Assembly (NCBI GenBank): GCA_016714605.1
Contig: JADKDL010000001.1
Coordinates: forward strand, 434,001-498,000
Direction of reading: 5' to 3'
From: Bacteroidales bacterium
Lineage (GTDB): Bacteria; Bacteroidota; Bacteroidia; Bacteroidales; UBA1715
DNA: 64,000 nucleotides
This document shows, piece by piece, positions 35,826 through 45,312 of the stretch; position 1 is the first letter of the stretch; each line of letters begins with the position of its first letter. The position numbers were made by a program, and so were the translations under genes. The notes below the pieces were generated by a model. That model was not told where the DNA came from, made no database searches, and saw only the letters and a list, made by a program, of their open reading frames with translations.

Positions 35826-36847
35826 TTAGAAACCCAAATATTTTATAGAATGCATTTTATGAAGTTTTCTAGTAATAAATACCAATGCTGATCCCACTGT
35901 TATTATAGATCCTACAATTAAGCCTTGATATATTAACGAAAATGCTATTAGTCCTCCCAAAATTAATTCTAAAATTTTTGTAATATATATCAGTAAAAGC
36001 ATATGTGATAAAAAGATTCCATAAGAATACTCTCCAATGATAATCAACACTTTATGATTTGAAACATTAATATGAGCGTTTTTAAACAGGAGTATAATTA
36101 ATAATATTGAGTAAATAAATGAACTAATTTTCACAGCTGAAACAGAGATTTCAATAAATCCTGAAATTTTATATTCATAAATTGTTTCAAAAAATGAAAT
36201 TCCAAGAAAAACCATTGTAAATACTATTAACATGCGATTACTTATATTCGGTGATTTTTTTCTTAAGTACATTCCTAAAACAAAAAAGACAATCCAAGTA
36301 GAAAAAAATCCAGCATAAATATAAAGAGGTAAAGCAAAATCTGTAAAAAATCTAAAATAATAAATTACAAAACAACTCATAATACTAATTGCAAAAGCAA
36401 TTAATAATCCATTCGTCGTTGCTAGTTTAGTTAAAACAGGAATTAATAAATAATATTGCACAATTAATAATATGAAGTAAAAAATCCTGAGGATTGAAAT
36501 GTAAAAAAGTCGAAAAGAATCTCTTCAATAGGTTTACCATGTTTTATTGAAAGAATTGAATATAGAAGACTCCATATGAAAAATGGAATTAATACTCTCG
36601 GTAATTGTATTTTCAAAAATCTATAATAATCTTGCTTGTTGGTTATTTCTTTTTTTGAAGCAAAAAATCCAGAAATTGTCAGAAATAATGGCACAGAAAA
36701 ATTAATAAATTGCCTCCATGCCATTGTCCCAATAAAATTAAAACTAGAGTCATCATATTCATAACCAACCCCGGATGAATGTATTGCTACAACTCCAATA
36801 ATTGCAATTCCTCTCAAAAAATCGAAGTAGACAATCCTATCTTTCAT
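35826..36847 (-). pseudogene. Acyltransferase-3 membrane protein, frameshifted
   Basis: Two minus-strand frames form one ~340-residue gene. The first (36464-36847) starts MKDRIVYFDFLRGIAIIGVV with the conserved His in AIHSSG, then PLFLTISGFFASKKE and LIPFFIWSLLYS, ending ..GFFTSYY. The second (35826-36461) continues QYYLLIPVLTKL with seven hydrophobic segments. Adding one A in the A-run at 36479-36484 fuses them as ..SGFFYFILLIVQYYLL. The family (OafA/YrhL type) O-acetylates surface sugars using an inner-membrane acyl donor. It is transcribed opposite to the flanking operons and lies next to the dead IS element, so it may have arrived by rearrangement. Confidence 0.82.
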
Positions 36848-37303
36848 GTGTTTTTATTTTTAATTGTCAAATTTATCATCCTATTAAAACATTCACTATC
36901 ACTTTTTAATAATTTCTCCACATACAATTTTGTTACTCCAAAAAAAATCTACGCAATGTAATGATAAGTGAGATTAAAATGAAAAGAATTTTTCAATAAT
37001 ATAAAATCAAATATATAGTTATTTTGATTTATATTATCTTCAATTTATTACTTTAGATGAAAGATTTTTAGTGTTAAATTTAAACTGTATTAATTGTTTT
37101 GATTGAGTTTTATTTCAAATTATTAATTTTAAAAAGTATTGTAGTTAAATCGTAATTGAGAAATTTTATTATTATATTTCACGAGTTCTGTTATGAGTAT
37201 TATATTATTAATTAAAAGCGTTTCCAAATCAGAATTAGTATTGAATTATAGTTGATTTTTTTAAAAGTTTTTTTTATTAATTAATAGTTGTTTTAAGATT
37301 AGT
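36848..37303. other. Intergenic region between divergent genes
   Basis: 456 bp of AT-rich sequence between the minus-strand acyltransferase and the plus-strand glycosyltransferase. I see no coding sequence and only a short imperfect hairpin (37004-37030). Promoters for both genes should be here but none matches the consensus well. Confidence 0.4.
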
Positions 37304-38443
37304 ATGAAGGTTTCAATTGTAGCAAATGGTTTTCAAGAGCAGTACGTTATTAATTTATTAAATTCTTTGGCAGATACCGATGTAAGTATTGATTTTATTG
37401 GAGCGGATATTTATGATAAGAATGAAATCAACCCCAACGTTTCTTTTGTAAACTTGCGTGGAAGTCATAATGAACACGTATCTCTGTTAAATAAAGTAAT
37501 AAGAGTATTTAAATATTACCTACAATTAATTTTGTATTTTATAAGAACTGACTCTAAAGTAATTCATGTACAGTGGTTTAGGTTTCCTTTTTTTGAAGGT
37601 GTTATTATTAGTTTTATAGGGAGAATCTGTAATAAAAAAATATTTTATACAGCACATGATGTTTTACCTCATGACAAAGATAATAGATATAATAGGATTT
37701 TATTTTGGTTTATTTATAGAATCCAAAATGTATTGATTGTTCATACTGAATTCATAAAGGAAAGGATAAGTAATGAGTTTGGAATATCTAATACTAAAAT
37801 ATTTGTCATTAAGCATGGTGTGTATATTAGAAAAAAAGATGATTCAATTTCTAGATTAAATGCAAAAATAAAATATTGTATCTCACCAAATGAGTTTTCA
37901 ATTCTTTTCTTCGGAAATATTGTAAAATATAAAGGATTAAATATTCTTCTTGAAGCATTCAAGTTGCTACAAAATTGTGGCAATTTTAAATTATTGATTG
38001 CCGGAAAAGTAAATCCAGATTATGAAGTTGAAATGCAGCGGTTAAGAAAAGAGCATGATTCGAACCATATAATATATCTTCTAGATTACATTCCCGATAA
38101 TGATATAGAGTTTATATTTAAAGCATCTGATGTTACTGTATTACCATATTTGGAGGCAAGTCAAAGTGGAGTGATGTTTATGTCTTATGCATATGGTAGG
38201 CCGGTAATTGCACCCAATTTAGGGGGATTTAAATTTGATATAATTGAAGGTAAAACAGGTTTTATTTTTGAAGTTGGATGTGTTAATGATCTAGTAAATT
38301 GTGTTTTAAAGACTAGAGATTTAGTTATAAACAATGATGAAGATGTTTCAAGAGAGATAATTGAAATTGCTGAGAGTACATATAGTTGGTTAGAAATTGC
38401 AAAAGTGTTAGTGATGGTTTATAAATTGAACAGTTACATATAA
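37304..38443 (+). CDS. Glycosyltransferase family 4 (GT-B)
   Basis: 379 residues. The C-terminal half has the GT4 donor-binding layout: FSILFFGNIVKYKGLNILLEAFKLL, KLLIAGKVNPDYE, IIYLLDYIPDNDIEFIFKASDVTVLPYLEASQSGVMFMSYAYGRPVIAPNLGGF and IIEGKTGFIFEVG, where the ExSQSG segment is the usual E-x7-E-like nucleotide-sugar region. The N-terminal half (IRTDSKVIHVQWFRFPFFEG, IFYTAHDVLPHD) binds the acceptor. It builds part of the polysaccharide repeat unit at the cytoplasmic membrane. Sugar specificity cannot be read from sequence. Confidence 0.9.
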   Translation: MKVSIVANGFQEQYVINLLNSLADTDVSIDFIGADIYDKNEINPNVSFVNLRGSHNEHVSLLNKVIRVFKYYLQLILYFIRTDSKVIHVQWFRFPFFEGVIISFIGRICNKKIFYTAHDVLPHDKDNRYNRILFWFIYRIQNVLIVHTEFIKERISNEFGISNTKIFVIKHGVYIRKKDDSISRLNAKIKYCISPNEFSILFFGNIVKYKGLNILLEAFKLLQNCGNFKLLIAGKVNPDYEVEMQRLRKEHDSNHIIYLLDYIPDNDIEFIFKASDVTVLPYLEASQSGVMFMSYAYGRPVIAPNLGGFKFDIIEGKTGFIFEVGCVNDLVNCVLKTRDLVINNDEDVSREIIEIAESTYSWLEIAKVLVMVYKLNSYI

Positions 38444-38580
38444 TATAATTGTAATAATACTTCTTTTATATATTTAAAATAAGTATATTGTTCAAAAGCA
38501 AGAAAACAGTATAATTAGTATTTATTTGAAATTAGTTTTTTTTTCAGTAAGTGTTTTATTAAATTTTTTAACTAAAAATC

Positions 38581-39459
38581 ATGAGTGGTATCAGTGTTAT
38601 TATTCTTACCTACAATGAGCAGTTGCATTTAGAACGATGTATAAAAAACATACTCCCAATTGCTCAAGATATATTTGTTGTAGATAGCTACTCAACTGAT
38701 AATACTGTTGAAATTGCTACAAGTTTCGGAGCTAAAGTATTTCAAAAAAAATGGGAAAATAACCATGCCAAACAATTCAATTGGGCATTAGACAATTTGC
38801 CAATAAAAACAGAGTGGATTCTAAGAATTGATGCCGATGAATATCTCACCCCTGAGTTGATTAACGAATTAAACTATAAAGTTAAACTTCTACCACCTAA
38901 TATAACAGGTGTATTTTTTAAAAGAAGACATATTTTTCTTGAAAAGTGGATTAAATATGGGTTTTATCCTACAAAAATTTTACGGTTGTTTAGATTTAAA
39001 AAAGCGAATTACAGAGAGCGATGGATGGATGAAGAAATCCAGATTTTTGAAGGAATTACCCAAGAGTTTAAGTATGATTTTGTTGACCATAATTTGCAAA
39101 ATTTTGCTTGGTGGATTGCAAAACATAATAATTACTCCACTCGCGAAGCTATTGACCAGATTTTTGATGAACTAACTCAAGGAATAAATAAAAATTTGGA
39201 TGCTTCAAATAGAGAAATTAAGAAAAAAAGTTTGTATTCTGTTCAACCTTTATTTTTTAGAGCATCTGTTTATTTTGTATACAGATATTTTTTTAAGTTT
39301 GGATTTCTTGAAGGTAGAAGAGGTTTTTTATGGCATTTTTTTCAAGCCTTTTGGTACAGAACACTAGTAGATGTTAAAATTTATGAAATGAAGAGAAATT
39401 GTAAAAATGTAGAAGAATTAAAAGAATTTATATTAATTCAATATAATATTACATTATAA
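38581..39459 (+). CDS. Glycosyltransferase family 2 (WaaE/KdtX-like)
   Basis: 292 residues. GT-A fold with ISVIILTYNEQLHLERCI at the start, FVVDSYSTDNTVEIA (UDP-binding Asp), NHAKQFNWALDNL, and the metal-binding DADEYL motif after WILRI. The C-terminal part RRHIFLEKWIKYGFYPTKILRLFR and HNNYSTREAIDQ resembles the WaaE/KdtX lipopolysaccharide-core glucosyltransferase type. Same direction as the neighbouring GT4 and fucosyltransferase-like genes, spaced 137 and 142 bp from them. Confidence 0.92.
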   Translation: MSGISVIILTYNEQLHLERCIKNILPIAQDIFVVDSYSTDNTVEIATSFGAKVFQKKWENNHAKQFNWALDNLPIKTEWILRIDADEYLTPELINELNYKVKLLPPNITGVFFKRRHIFLEKWIKYGFYPTKILRLFRFKKANYRERWMDEEIQIFEGITQEFKYDFVDHNLQNFAWWIAKHNNYSTREAIDQIFDELTQGINKNLDASNREIKKKSLYSVQPLFFRASVYFVYRYFFKFGFLEGRRGFLWHFFQAFWYRTLVDVKIYEMKRNCKNVEELKEFILIQYNITL

Positions 39460-39601
39460 GTTATTGAACCAATTAACTAATTTATATTAATTCAAAGAAT
39501 GTTTTTAAACAATGGAGCATACCAAAATCGTATTAATTTAAATATTTGTTTAACTTTGTTCCACTTTATGTGTCGATATTATTAGAAAGTAACTTTATTT
39601 T

Positions 39602-40411
39602 ATGATTATTCTTGAGCCTTATGCCGGATTGGCCAATAGATTGAGAGCTATTGATTCTGCAATTATTTTATCTAATGAAACAGGACTGCCACTTAAAATC
39701 GAATGGGTTGTAAACCATGATTTAAACTGTTCATTTAACGAATTGTTTTATCCAATAGAGAATGTTCAAATCTGTGATTCAAAAAAAATATTTTGGCCTT
39801 TTAGTAAATATTATAGATTACACTTACTTTATAAAAAACTGTGCTTTAAAAAGAGTCTCACTTCAAGACTAGAGTTTAAGCAATTTGCTGATGATCTTGA
39901 ATATAGAAATATGGTATTAGCATCTAATAAAATTTTTATTGCTTCCTGCGATTCTTTTTATGGTAATTCTGCTAATTACAATTACCTAAAACCAAAATCC
40001 GAAATTAGCGCACAAGTTGACAAAACAGCTTCTTTATTTTCAACTCAAACAATAGGAATACATATAAGAAGAACAGATCACGCAAAATCAATTGAAGGTA
40101 GTAAAACAGAAATGTTTATTGATGTGATGAATAAAGAATTATCACTTAATCAGAATGTTAATTTCTTTCTTTCTACTGACTCACCAGCGGAAGAGAAAAA
40201 ATTGAGAGACGTTTTTGGTGAAAAAATAATTTCCTGTGAAAAAGATTTTGTTAGATCCAATAAAAAGGGTATTAAAGATGCTTTGGTCGACATGTTGTGC
40301 TTATCAAAGACAAGGAAAATATATGGAAGCCACATGAGTTCGTTTTCTGGTGCAGCAAGTTATTTTGGTCAAATTGAGGTGAGATATATTACAGAAAGAT
40401 TTAAATTCTAA
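39602..40411 (+). CDS. Fucosyltransferase-like GT-B glycosyltransferase
   Basis: 269 residues. It starts MIILEPYAGLANRLRAIDSA, the glycine-rich start of alpha-1,2-/alpha-1,6-fucosyltransferases and NodZ-like proteins, and has the GDP-fucose motif IGIHIRRTDHAKSIEGS (HxRRxD). Later blocks are VNFFLSTDSPAEEKKL, ALVDMLCLSKTRKIYGSHMSSFSGAASYF (the conserved D-x2-x-L-S-x-S-S-F pattern). It probably adds a terminal fucose or similar deoxysugar to the glycan. It ends 2 bp before the flippase gene. No GDP-fucose synthesis genes are in the window, but a fucose-type permease lies at 54096. Confidence 0.82.
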   Translation: MIILEPYAGLANRLRAIDSAIILSNETGLPLKIEWVVNHDLNCSFNELFYPIENVQICDSKKIFWPFSKYYRLHLLYKKLCFKKSLTSRLEFKQFADDLEYRNMVLASNKIFIASCDSFYGNSANYNYLKPKSEISAQVDKTASLFSTQTIGIHIRRTDHAKSIEGSKTEMFIDVMNKELSLNQNVNFFLSTDSPAEEKKLRDVFGEKIISCEKDFVRSNKKGIKDALVDMLCLSKTRKIYGSHMSSFSGAASYFGQIEVRYITERFKF

Positions 40412-40413
40412 CT

Positions 40414-41808
40414 ATGTCATTTAAAAAAAGTTTTTTTAAAAATATTTCTTCACTTGCCCTTTATACATATATACAGCAAGGAATTGAGTTTTTTTCAACT
40501 GTTATTCTTTCAAGAATTTTATTGCCTGATGAGTACGGTTTCGTAACTATTATTTATCTTTTTTCAGGGTTTTTTCAGCTTTTTGCAAATGCAGGTATAG
40601 GACAGTCACTAATTAGAAGTGATTATGGGTCTACCTTTCATAGACATTTATTTAGTCTTTCAATGTGGATTGGCATTTCATTAGCTGCATTATTATGCAT
40701 AATGGCATATCCTATTGCATACTTTTTTAATGATATGAGATTAGTTTTACCAACTATTATAGTTTCATTATATTTTGTATTTGACTCTATTAATTTCATA
40801 CCACATGCTCTTTTAGCAAAGCAATTAAATTTTAAAATTATTGGAATTTCAAGAGTAGCTGGAACTGCATTTACCATAGCATTAACAATCCTATTAGCAT
40901 ATTTAGGTATGTCATATTGGGCATTGATTATTCCTGGTATTTGCAATCCGCTCATACAATATTACATATTAAGAAAAAATTCTAAATTCCCTTTAGTAAT
41001 ATATAGTTACAAAGCCGCTTTTAGAACACTAAAAAAAATCAAATCTCTATTTGGAAATCTAACTTTGCAAAATATAGTTAGTTATTGGGGCAAAAATCTA
41101 GACAAAATGCTTATTGGCAAATCATATACAATGGCCGATTTGGGTTTGTATAATAGAGCATTTAGGTTTATAGAACTTAATTATAAATTGATTAGTGGTA
41201 TTTTTAGTTCAGTTTTATTTCCAAGTCTAAAAAAACTACAATCTACAAATGGAGATATAAATAAAGAATATTTAGATATACTCGGAGTTACCACTCTTAT
41301 TAATTATCCTTTAGCACTTATTTTAATTGCTATACCTAGTGAATTAGTCTATGTATTATGGGGAAATAATTGGATGCAAGTAGCTACTTACCTCCCTTAT
41401 ATTGGAATTATTATTATTTTTCAGACAATACTTTCAACAATGAATCCTGTCTTTATGCTATATGGTAAGGAAGGAAAAAGTTCCATTATTACAGTGTTTA
41501 CTTCAGTTTTTAACGCTACCGCGATTGCAATAGGTGCTTTCTTTTCTATGAAAATGATAATAATTCTTTATACCTGTTCAATTGTATTGTTTATTGTTCC
41601 AATTAATATTTATTTCGGATTTTATAAGGCTTTTTGTGTGCCGGTTAAGCAATTATTGAGTTTTTGGTTATTAAAACTTGTATTGGTTATAGTAATGCTC
41701 TTTTCAATAATTTTTGAATATAGAGAAATAACCTTAGTAACACTTCTAGTTTTTCTAGTGCATTTATTGTTTAGTCAGAAAAAATATTTGTTTCTATATA
41801 CAATTTAG
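40414..41808 (+). CDS. Wzx-type polysaccharide flippase (MOP superfamily)
   Basis: 464 residues with about 12 membrane segments. The start FFKNISSLALYTYIQQGIEFFSTVILSRILLPDEYGFVTIIYLF and the middle motif FGNLTLQNIVSYWGKNLDKMLIGKSYTMADLGLYNRAFR are typical of the PST/Wzx-C family, which flips undecaprenyl-linked repeat units across the inner membrane. Last gene of this plus-strand block, spaced 2 bp from the fucosyltransferase-like gene. A 1.07-kb gene-poor gap follows. Confidence 0.92.
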   Translation: MSFKKSFFKNISSLALYTYIQQGIEFFSTVILSRILLPDEYGFVTIIYLFSGFFQLFANAGIGQSLIRSDYGSTFHRHLFSLSMWIGISLAALLCIMAYPIAYFFNDMRLVLPTIIVSLYFVFDSINFIPHALLAKQLNFKIIGISRVAGTAFTIALTILLAYLGMSYWALIIPGICNPLIQYYILRKNSKFPLVIYSYKAAFRTLKKIKSLFGNLTLQNIVSYWGKNLDKMLIGKSYTMADLGLYNRAFRFIELNYKLISGIFSSVLFPSLKKLQSTNGDINKEYLDILGVTTLINYPLALILIAIPSELVYVLWGNNWMQVATYLPYIGIIIIFQTILSTMNPVFMLYGKEGKSSIITVFTSVFNATAIAIGAFFSMKMIIILYTCSIVLFIVPINIYFGFYKAFCVPVKQLLSFWLLKLVLVIVMLFSIIFEYREITLVTLLVFLVHLLFSQKKYLFLYTI

Positions 41809-42171
41809 TAAAGAAAAAGTATTTGTAAGATTTCATTTAAAAGTTATAAATTATAATTAAATTTTTTTAAGAAAGATTGATTATAAATTTATCAAGTAAT
41901 CATTCTTTATGAGTAATAAATACTTTTTTTAATATAATTTTTTTATTAATGTCTCTTCTTATAGAAAATTCTCAAGTTTGACATTAATGTTACTTGATGA
42001 AACCCCTCTACAAAACAAATATCCCATATAAATGAATAATAAGACACACTGGTTAAATTAGAATATTTTATTATGGTTTGAATAAATGAATCTACAGGAA
42101 AAATATATGTTAATCATTTTATCCCTACCATAATAAGTTTACATAAATCTTAATACTAAAAACCTTACTAT

Positions 42172-42207
42172 TTATTCCACAAAAGGGTATAGTCTTTTGT
42201 GGAATAA
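42172..42207. terminator. Perfect 14-bp hairpin, bidirectional terminator candidate
   Basis: Arms 42172-42185 and 42194-42207 pair exactly around an 8-nt loop. T-rich sequence follows on the plus side (TTTTATCATTTTTTA), and A-rich sequence precedes it. It lies ~360 bp after the flippase stop, so it may terminate a transcript from a now decayed gene as well as the flippase operon. Confidence 0.6.
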
Positions 42208-42810
42208 TTTTATCATTTTTTACATTTCATCTCATCATATCTTTATACTTTTTATGTTTGCTTATGTAGTAACATCAAAATCATTTAATCCTTTCGCAAT
42301 TTAAAATTTGTGTCTTGAGAAAAATTATCAATTTAGAAAAAATTCGTAATAGATATATTCTTTTCTTCCTTACAATCTGCACTTCGATTATGGCGAACCT
42401 TTTCACAGTCTACATTTTTTATTGAACCAGCATATAGAGGGTCAAAATATAATGTATAAAAATCAACCTACTCTGTGGATTTTCCATCTACATTTGTCTC
42501 TAACGCTAATTATTTTCTTAAGGATGTTTCAACATTAGAAAAAAATTCAAAAAGGTATAATTTGTATAATGTTTGAAAATATCAATTTTGATACTTATGA
42601 TGGAAATATACTTGCAGCAATAGTTTTTGACATAGTACATAATATTAGGTTTTTCTTTATTACCAATCAAAATCAAAACGCTAAAATACAGAACCTGAAA
42701 TTCATCTCCGTAAATATGGATATTTGAAAAATCTATATATAAAAGGAGATTTCTAGGTAAGACACTATTCCATTTATGATATTTAAATGATTATAATTAT
42801 ATATATTATT

Positions 42811-42844
42811 TTAAACAGCTCCACTATTCATTGGAGCTGTTTAA
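42811..42844. terminator. Perfect 13-bp hairpin resembling abutted IS ends
   Basis: Arms 42811-42823 and 42832-42844 are exact inverted repeats around an 8-nt loop, 36 bp beyond the stop of the minus-strand acyltransferase. Each arm reads outward-in as GGAGCTGTTTAA, close to the GAAACTGTTTAAAT at the edge of the IS5 remnant (35249-35262). It is either a bidirectional terminator or the footprint of an IS element whose two ends now touch. Confidence 0.5.
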
Positions 42845-42879
42845 ATCGTTGTTTTATTTTGTTTCTTTCAGAATCAAAA

Positions 42880-43977
42880 CTACTGTTTAATCCTTTTTTG
42901 TCTATACTTATCAATTGGATTTTCAATAAAATAATTTATTCCAAAGGAAAAGATAACTGTTATGATAGTGATCATAATACTTGATTGCAAGAAACTAAAC
43001 GGTAAACCATGACAAACCATAATAATCAGCATGTGCGAAAGATAAATTGGGTAAGACAATTCACCAACTACAATATCCCATTTGGTCTTTTTAAGGAAAA
43101 TAAATAATATAGGAATGCTTGAAACAATAAAGGCAAAGTAAAGAGATTCTTTTAGTTTAAAAGGAAAGTAAGGTATATTAATTTCAGGAATAGCATTATA
43201 AAATAAGGTAAAAATTATCATAGCGATATATACTATAAGTTTAGAACTTTTTGAAAATTCTTTTGTTCTAATTTTTGTATAAAAATAGTAAGATAGATAA
43301 CCAAACAAGAAGAATATTAATTCTGTAGGTAGAAAACGGAATGTCCATGGGTCAAAAGAAAAATCAAAATAGTTGTATAAAAACATTCTCAGAGTAAAAA
43401 CTAAAGTTATAAGAATCAAAACATTTTTAATTCCTTTTTTTAACATAAATGGAGCAATTAAATAGAAAGTCAATTCAAGACCCACAGTCCAAGCTTGAGG
43501 AATCATTAAGAATGTATGAAGTGGAGGATTTGTCATTGCAAATTTTTCTGTAAAAAAGAGACTTCCCGTTTCAGTGTTTAGGCCTAAAAACATAACAATG
43601 TCTTGGCCAAAGATGAATATATTTGTAAATATCATATATGCTAAAGAGAGTATAGACATGTTATTTTCAATATATTTATCAAACTTTGGTATTGATTCAA
43701 AGTTTGTAATAAACATAACTCCAATAGCACTAATAATTGTACATAGAAGTATAACCCAATATGTTGGAAATAATCTAATAAATCTGTTTGTGATAAATAA
43801 TTTGTATGAATTGTTTATTCCCACATATTTTTCGTTCAATATTAGAGACATATAAAATCCAGAAATAATATAAAATGTTTGGACTGCTGTTTTGCCTCCT
43901 ATAATATCAAAAAAAAGTAAAGCCCCTGAATGATTTACTATTACAGAAAGTGCTAATAAAAATCTTAATGTTCCCAT
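42880..43977 (-). CDS. Acyltransferase-3 family membrane protein (OafA/YrhL type)
   Basis: 365 residues with about ten membrane segments. The start MGTLRFLLALSVIVNHSGALLFF carries the conserved His of the family, followed by AVQTFYIISGFYMSLILNEKY and FITNRFIRLFPTYWVILL with the conserved R-F-x-R-L-x-P pattern, then AWTVGLELTFYLIAPFML and the C-terminal ELSYPIYLSHMLIIM and YFIENPIDKY. It probably O-acylates a surface glycan. It is unrelated at close range to the acyltransferase at 35826, apart from family. First in position but last in transcription order among the minus-strand block 42880-48329. Confidence 0.92.
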   Translation of the reverse strand: MGTLRFLLALSVIVNHSGALLFFDIIGGKTAVQTFYIISGFYMSLILNEKYVGINNSYKLFITNRFIRLFPTYWVILLCTIISAIGVMFITNFESIPKFDKYIENNMSILSLAYMIFTNIFIFGQDIVMFLGLNTETGSLFFTEKFAMTNPPLHTFLMIPQAWTVGLELTFYLIAPFMLKKGIKNVLILITLVFTLRMFLYNYFDFSFDPWTFRFLPTELIFFLFGYLSYYFYTKIRTKEFSKSSKLIVYIAMIIFTLFYNAIPEINIPYFPFKLKESLYFAFIVSSIPILFIFLKKTKWDIVVGELSYPIYLSHMLIIMVCHGLPFSFLQSSIMITIITVIFSFGINYFIENPIDKYRQKRIKQ

Positions 43978-44065
43978 GAAATTTGTTGCTGTATTTTTAA
44001 AAAAAATTAAAATGTTGTTAAGTACCTACATTGTAATGCTAATTGTAAAAAGTTAAATGACAATT

Positions 44066-45232
44066 TTATTTAAAATTAAATCCTTTAAGTGTTTCCAAAA
44101 ATTCTTTATCTCGATTTTGAGATTTTGAAAAATCCCATTGTTTATTGCACAATCCATTTACAATTTTATCAACGGTATTCATTTGAAGTAGACTTGTAGG
44201 TATATGATTGTTTTTCAACCCATTTCTTTTACATAAGTCATACGTTTTGCTCGTAAATTTTACTCTAATAGGAATAATAAATTTTTTGCTAACTCTATCT
44301 CCATAACTATCAATTGCAAAGAATGGTACTTGGTTGTGAATACTTACTACAATGGGGTGGAATTTTTCACTTAAGATGCCAGAAGCATTTTGAATTAATT
44401 TGTACCATAAAAGCGGATTTACCGGATTTGGTATTGTTTCATCATCAAGTTCATTAAATGATCCTTCTGGAAACGGCAGTGCTATAAATTTATATCCTAG
44501 AGCATTTACCTTCTTTTTTATTTCTAATAAAATATCTTTTTTTGCATTTCCTACACCGGTCTGTAATCCGTAAAGAATATATTTCCCCTTTATTGGAACC
44601 TCAATTGGGTCTAGAAATTCTTTATTTACGTATGTATTGAAAGACATAACTGGATCAGGAGTTATAGTAATTCTAGTAAAAAGTGATACTCTTTTTAGGA
44701 ACATTTTTGTCCAAAGATCCCTTACTGTTATTTGTTTGAAGTTTTTTAGAGATTCGTTAAGCCCTTTAATTATACGAGAGGGCATAACTCTAAAATTTGT
44801 TTCCATACATGATGCTGAAATACTGAATATAGAAATCTCTTTATAATTTTTACATTTTTCAATCCATCGCATCCAAAATAATGAAGGGTATCTAGTGTCT
44901 GATAATGGAGATTCAGGATATTTTATAAAAAAAACTGCATCGCTCCCTACTACAATATTTTTTATATTTTCCTTATCAATTAGTTGAATTAAGTCATCTT
45001 CCGTTTCGCAAACATTTGAAATTGGCAAATAATTATTACAAAATTCAACATGAGCGTTTTGTTGAATTTTCGGAACAAGTTTCTCATAAAACTCTTTTTT
45101 TACATCAGGTTGAACTAAATGTATTACAATAGGTTCATAACCAAGATTTCTTAAAGCTTCTGATGTTGCTAAGGCTTGTAATTGCCCTCCAAAATTATGT
45201 ATCCAGTGGTATGTGAGAATTGCGACTTTCAT
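44066..45232 (-). CDS. Polysaccharide pyruvyl transferase family protein
   Basis: 388 residues from the ATG at 45232; a TTG two codons upstream is less likely. The start MKVAILTYHWIHNFGGQLQALATSEALRNLGYEPIVI is the hallmark of the family (glycine loop NxGGQLQ with a following L). Further blocks are IVVGSDAVF, FSISASCMET, FKQITVRDLWTKMFLKR, ITPDPVMSF and GILSEKFHPIVVSIHNQVPFFAIDSYGDR. These enzymes add a pyruvate ketal, or act as GT-B-like transferases, on glycans. In the same minus-strand block as the GT4 and GT8 genes upstream. Confidence 0.9.
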   Translation of the reverse strand: MKVAILTYHWIHNFGGQLQALATSEALRNLGYEPIVIHLVQPDVKKEFYEKLVPKIQQNAHVEFCNNYLPISNVCETEDDLIQLIDKENIKNIVVGSDAVFFIKYPESPLSDTRYPSLFWMRWIEKCKNYKEISIFSISASCMETNFRVMPSRIIKGLNESLKNFKQITVRDLWTKMFLKRVSLFTRITITPDPVMSFNTYVNKEFLDPIEVPIKGKYILYGLQTGVGNAKKDILLEIKKKVNALGYKFIALPFPEGSFNELDDETIPNPVNPLLWYKLIQNASGILSEKFHPIVVSIHNQVPFFAIDSYGDRVSKKFIIPIRVKFTSKTYDLCKRNGLKNNHIPTSLLQMNTVDKIVNGLCNKQWDFSKSQNRDKEFLETLKGFNFK

Positions 45233-45312
45233 AGACAATATTTTAAAAAAACTACTAATTATTTAGTTTTTCAAATGTATAATTAATAATTGAATAAATA
45301 AATTTTTAAAAA

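Larger units (their letters stand above)
41809..42879. other. Gene-poor 1.07-kb gap with hairpins and decayed coding fragments
   Basis: No intact gene. A 9-bp inverted repeat (41945-41953 / 41980-41988) and two long perfect hairpins (listed separately) are present. A 52-codon plus-strand frame (42569-42727; MFENINFDTYDGNILAAIVF...) and a minus-strand fragment around 42330-42460 (LYFDPLYAGSIKNVDCEKVRHNR, with nearby stops) look like pieces of decayed genes, which I cannot name. The gap separates two convergent polysaccharide blocks. Confidence 0.45.

Noticed and set aside
36479..36484. Phase-variable homopolymer switch in the acyltransferase
   Set aside because: The tract is only six bases, shorter than typical phase-variable tracts, and similar breaks occur in very short runs elsewhere in the window, so error is the simpler reading.
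42569..42727. 52-codon frame as a small protein gene
   Set aside because: No recognisable domain, no ribosome-binding or promoter signal, and it lies among other decayed fragments.
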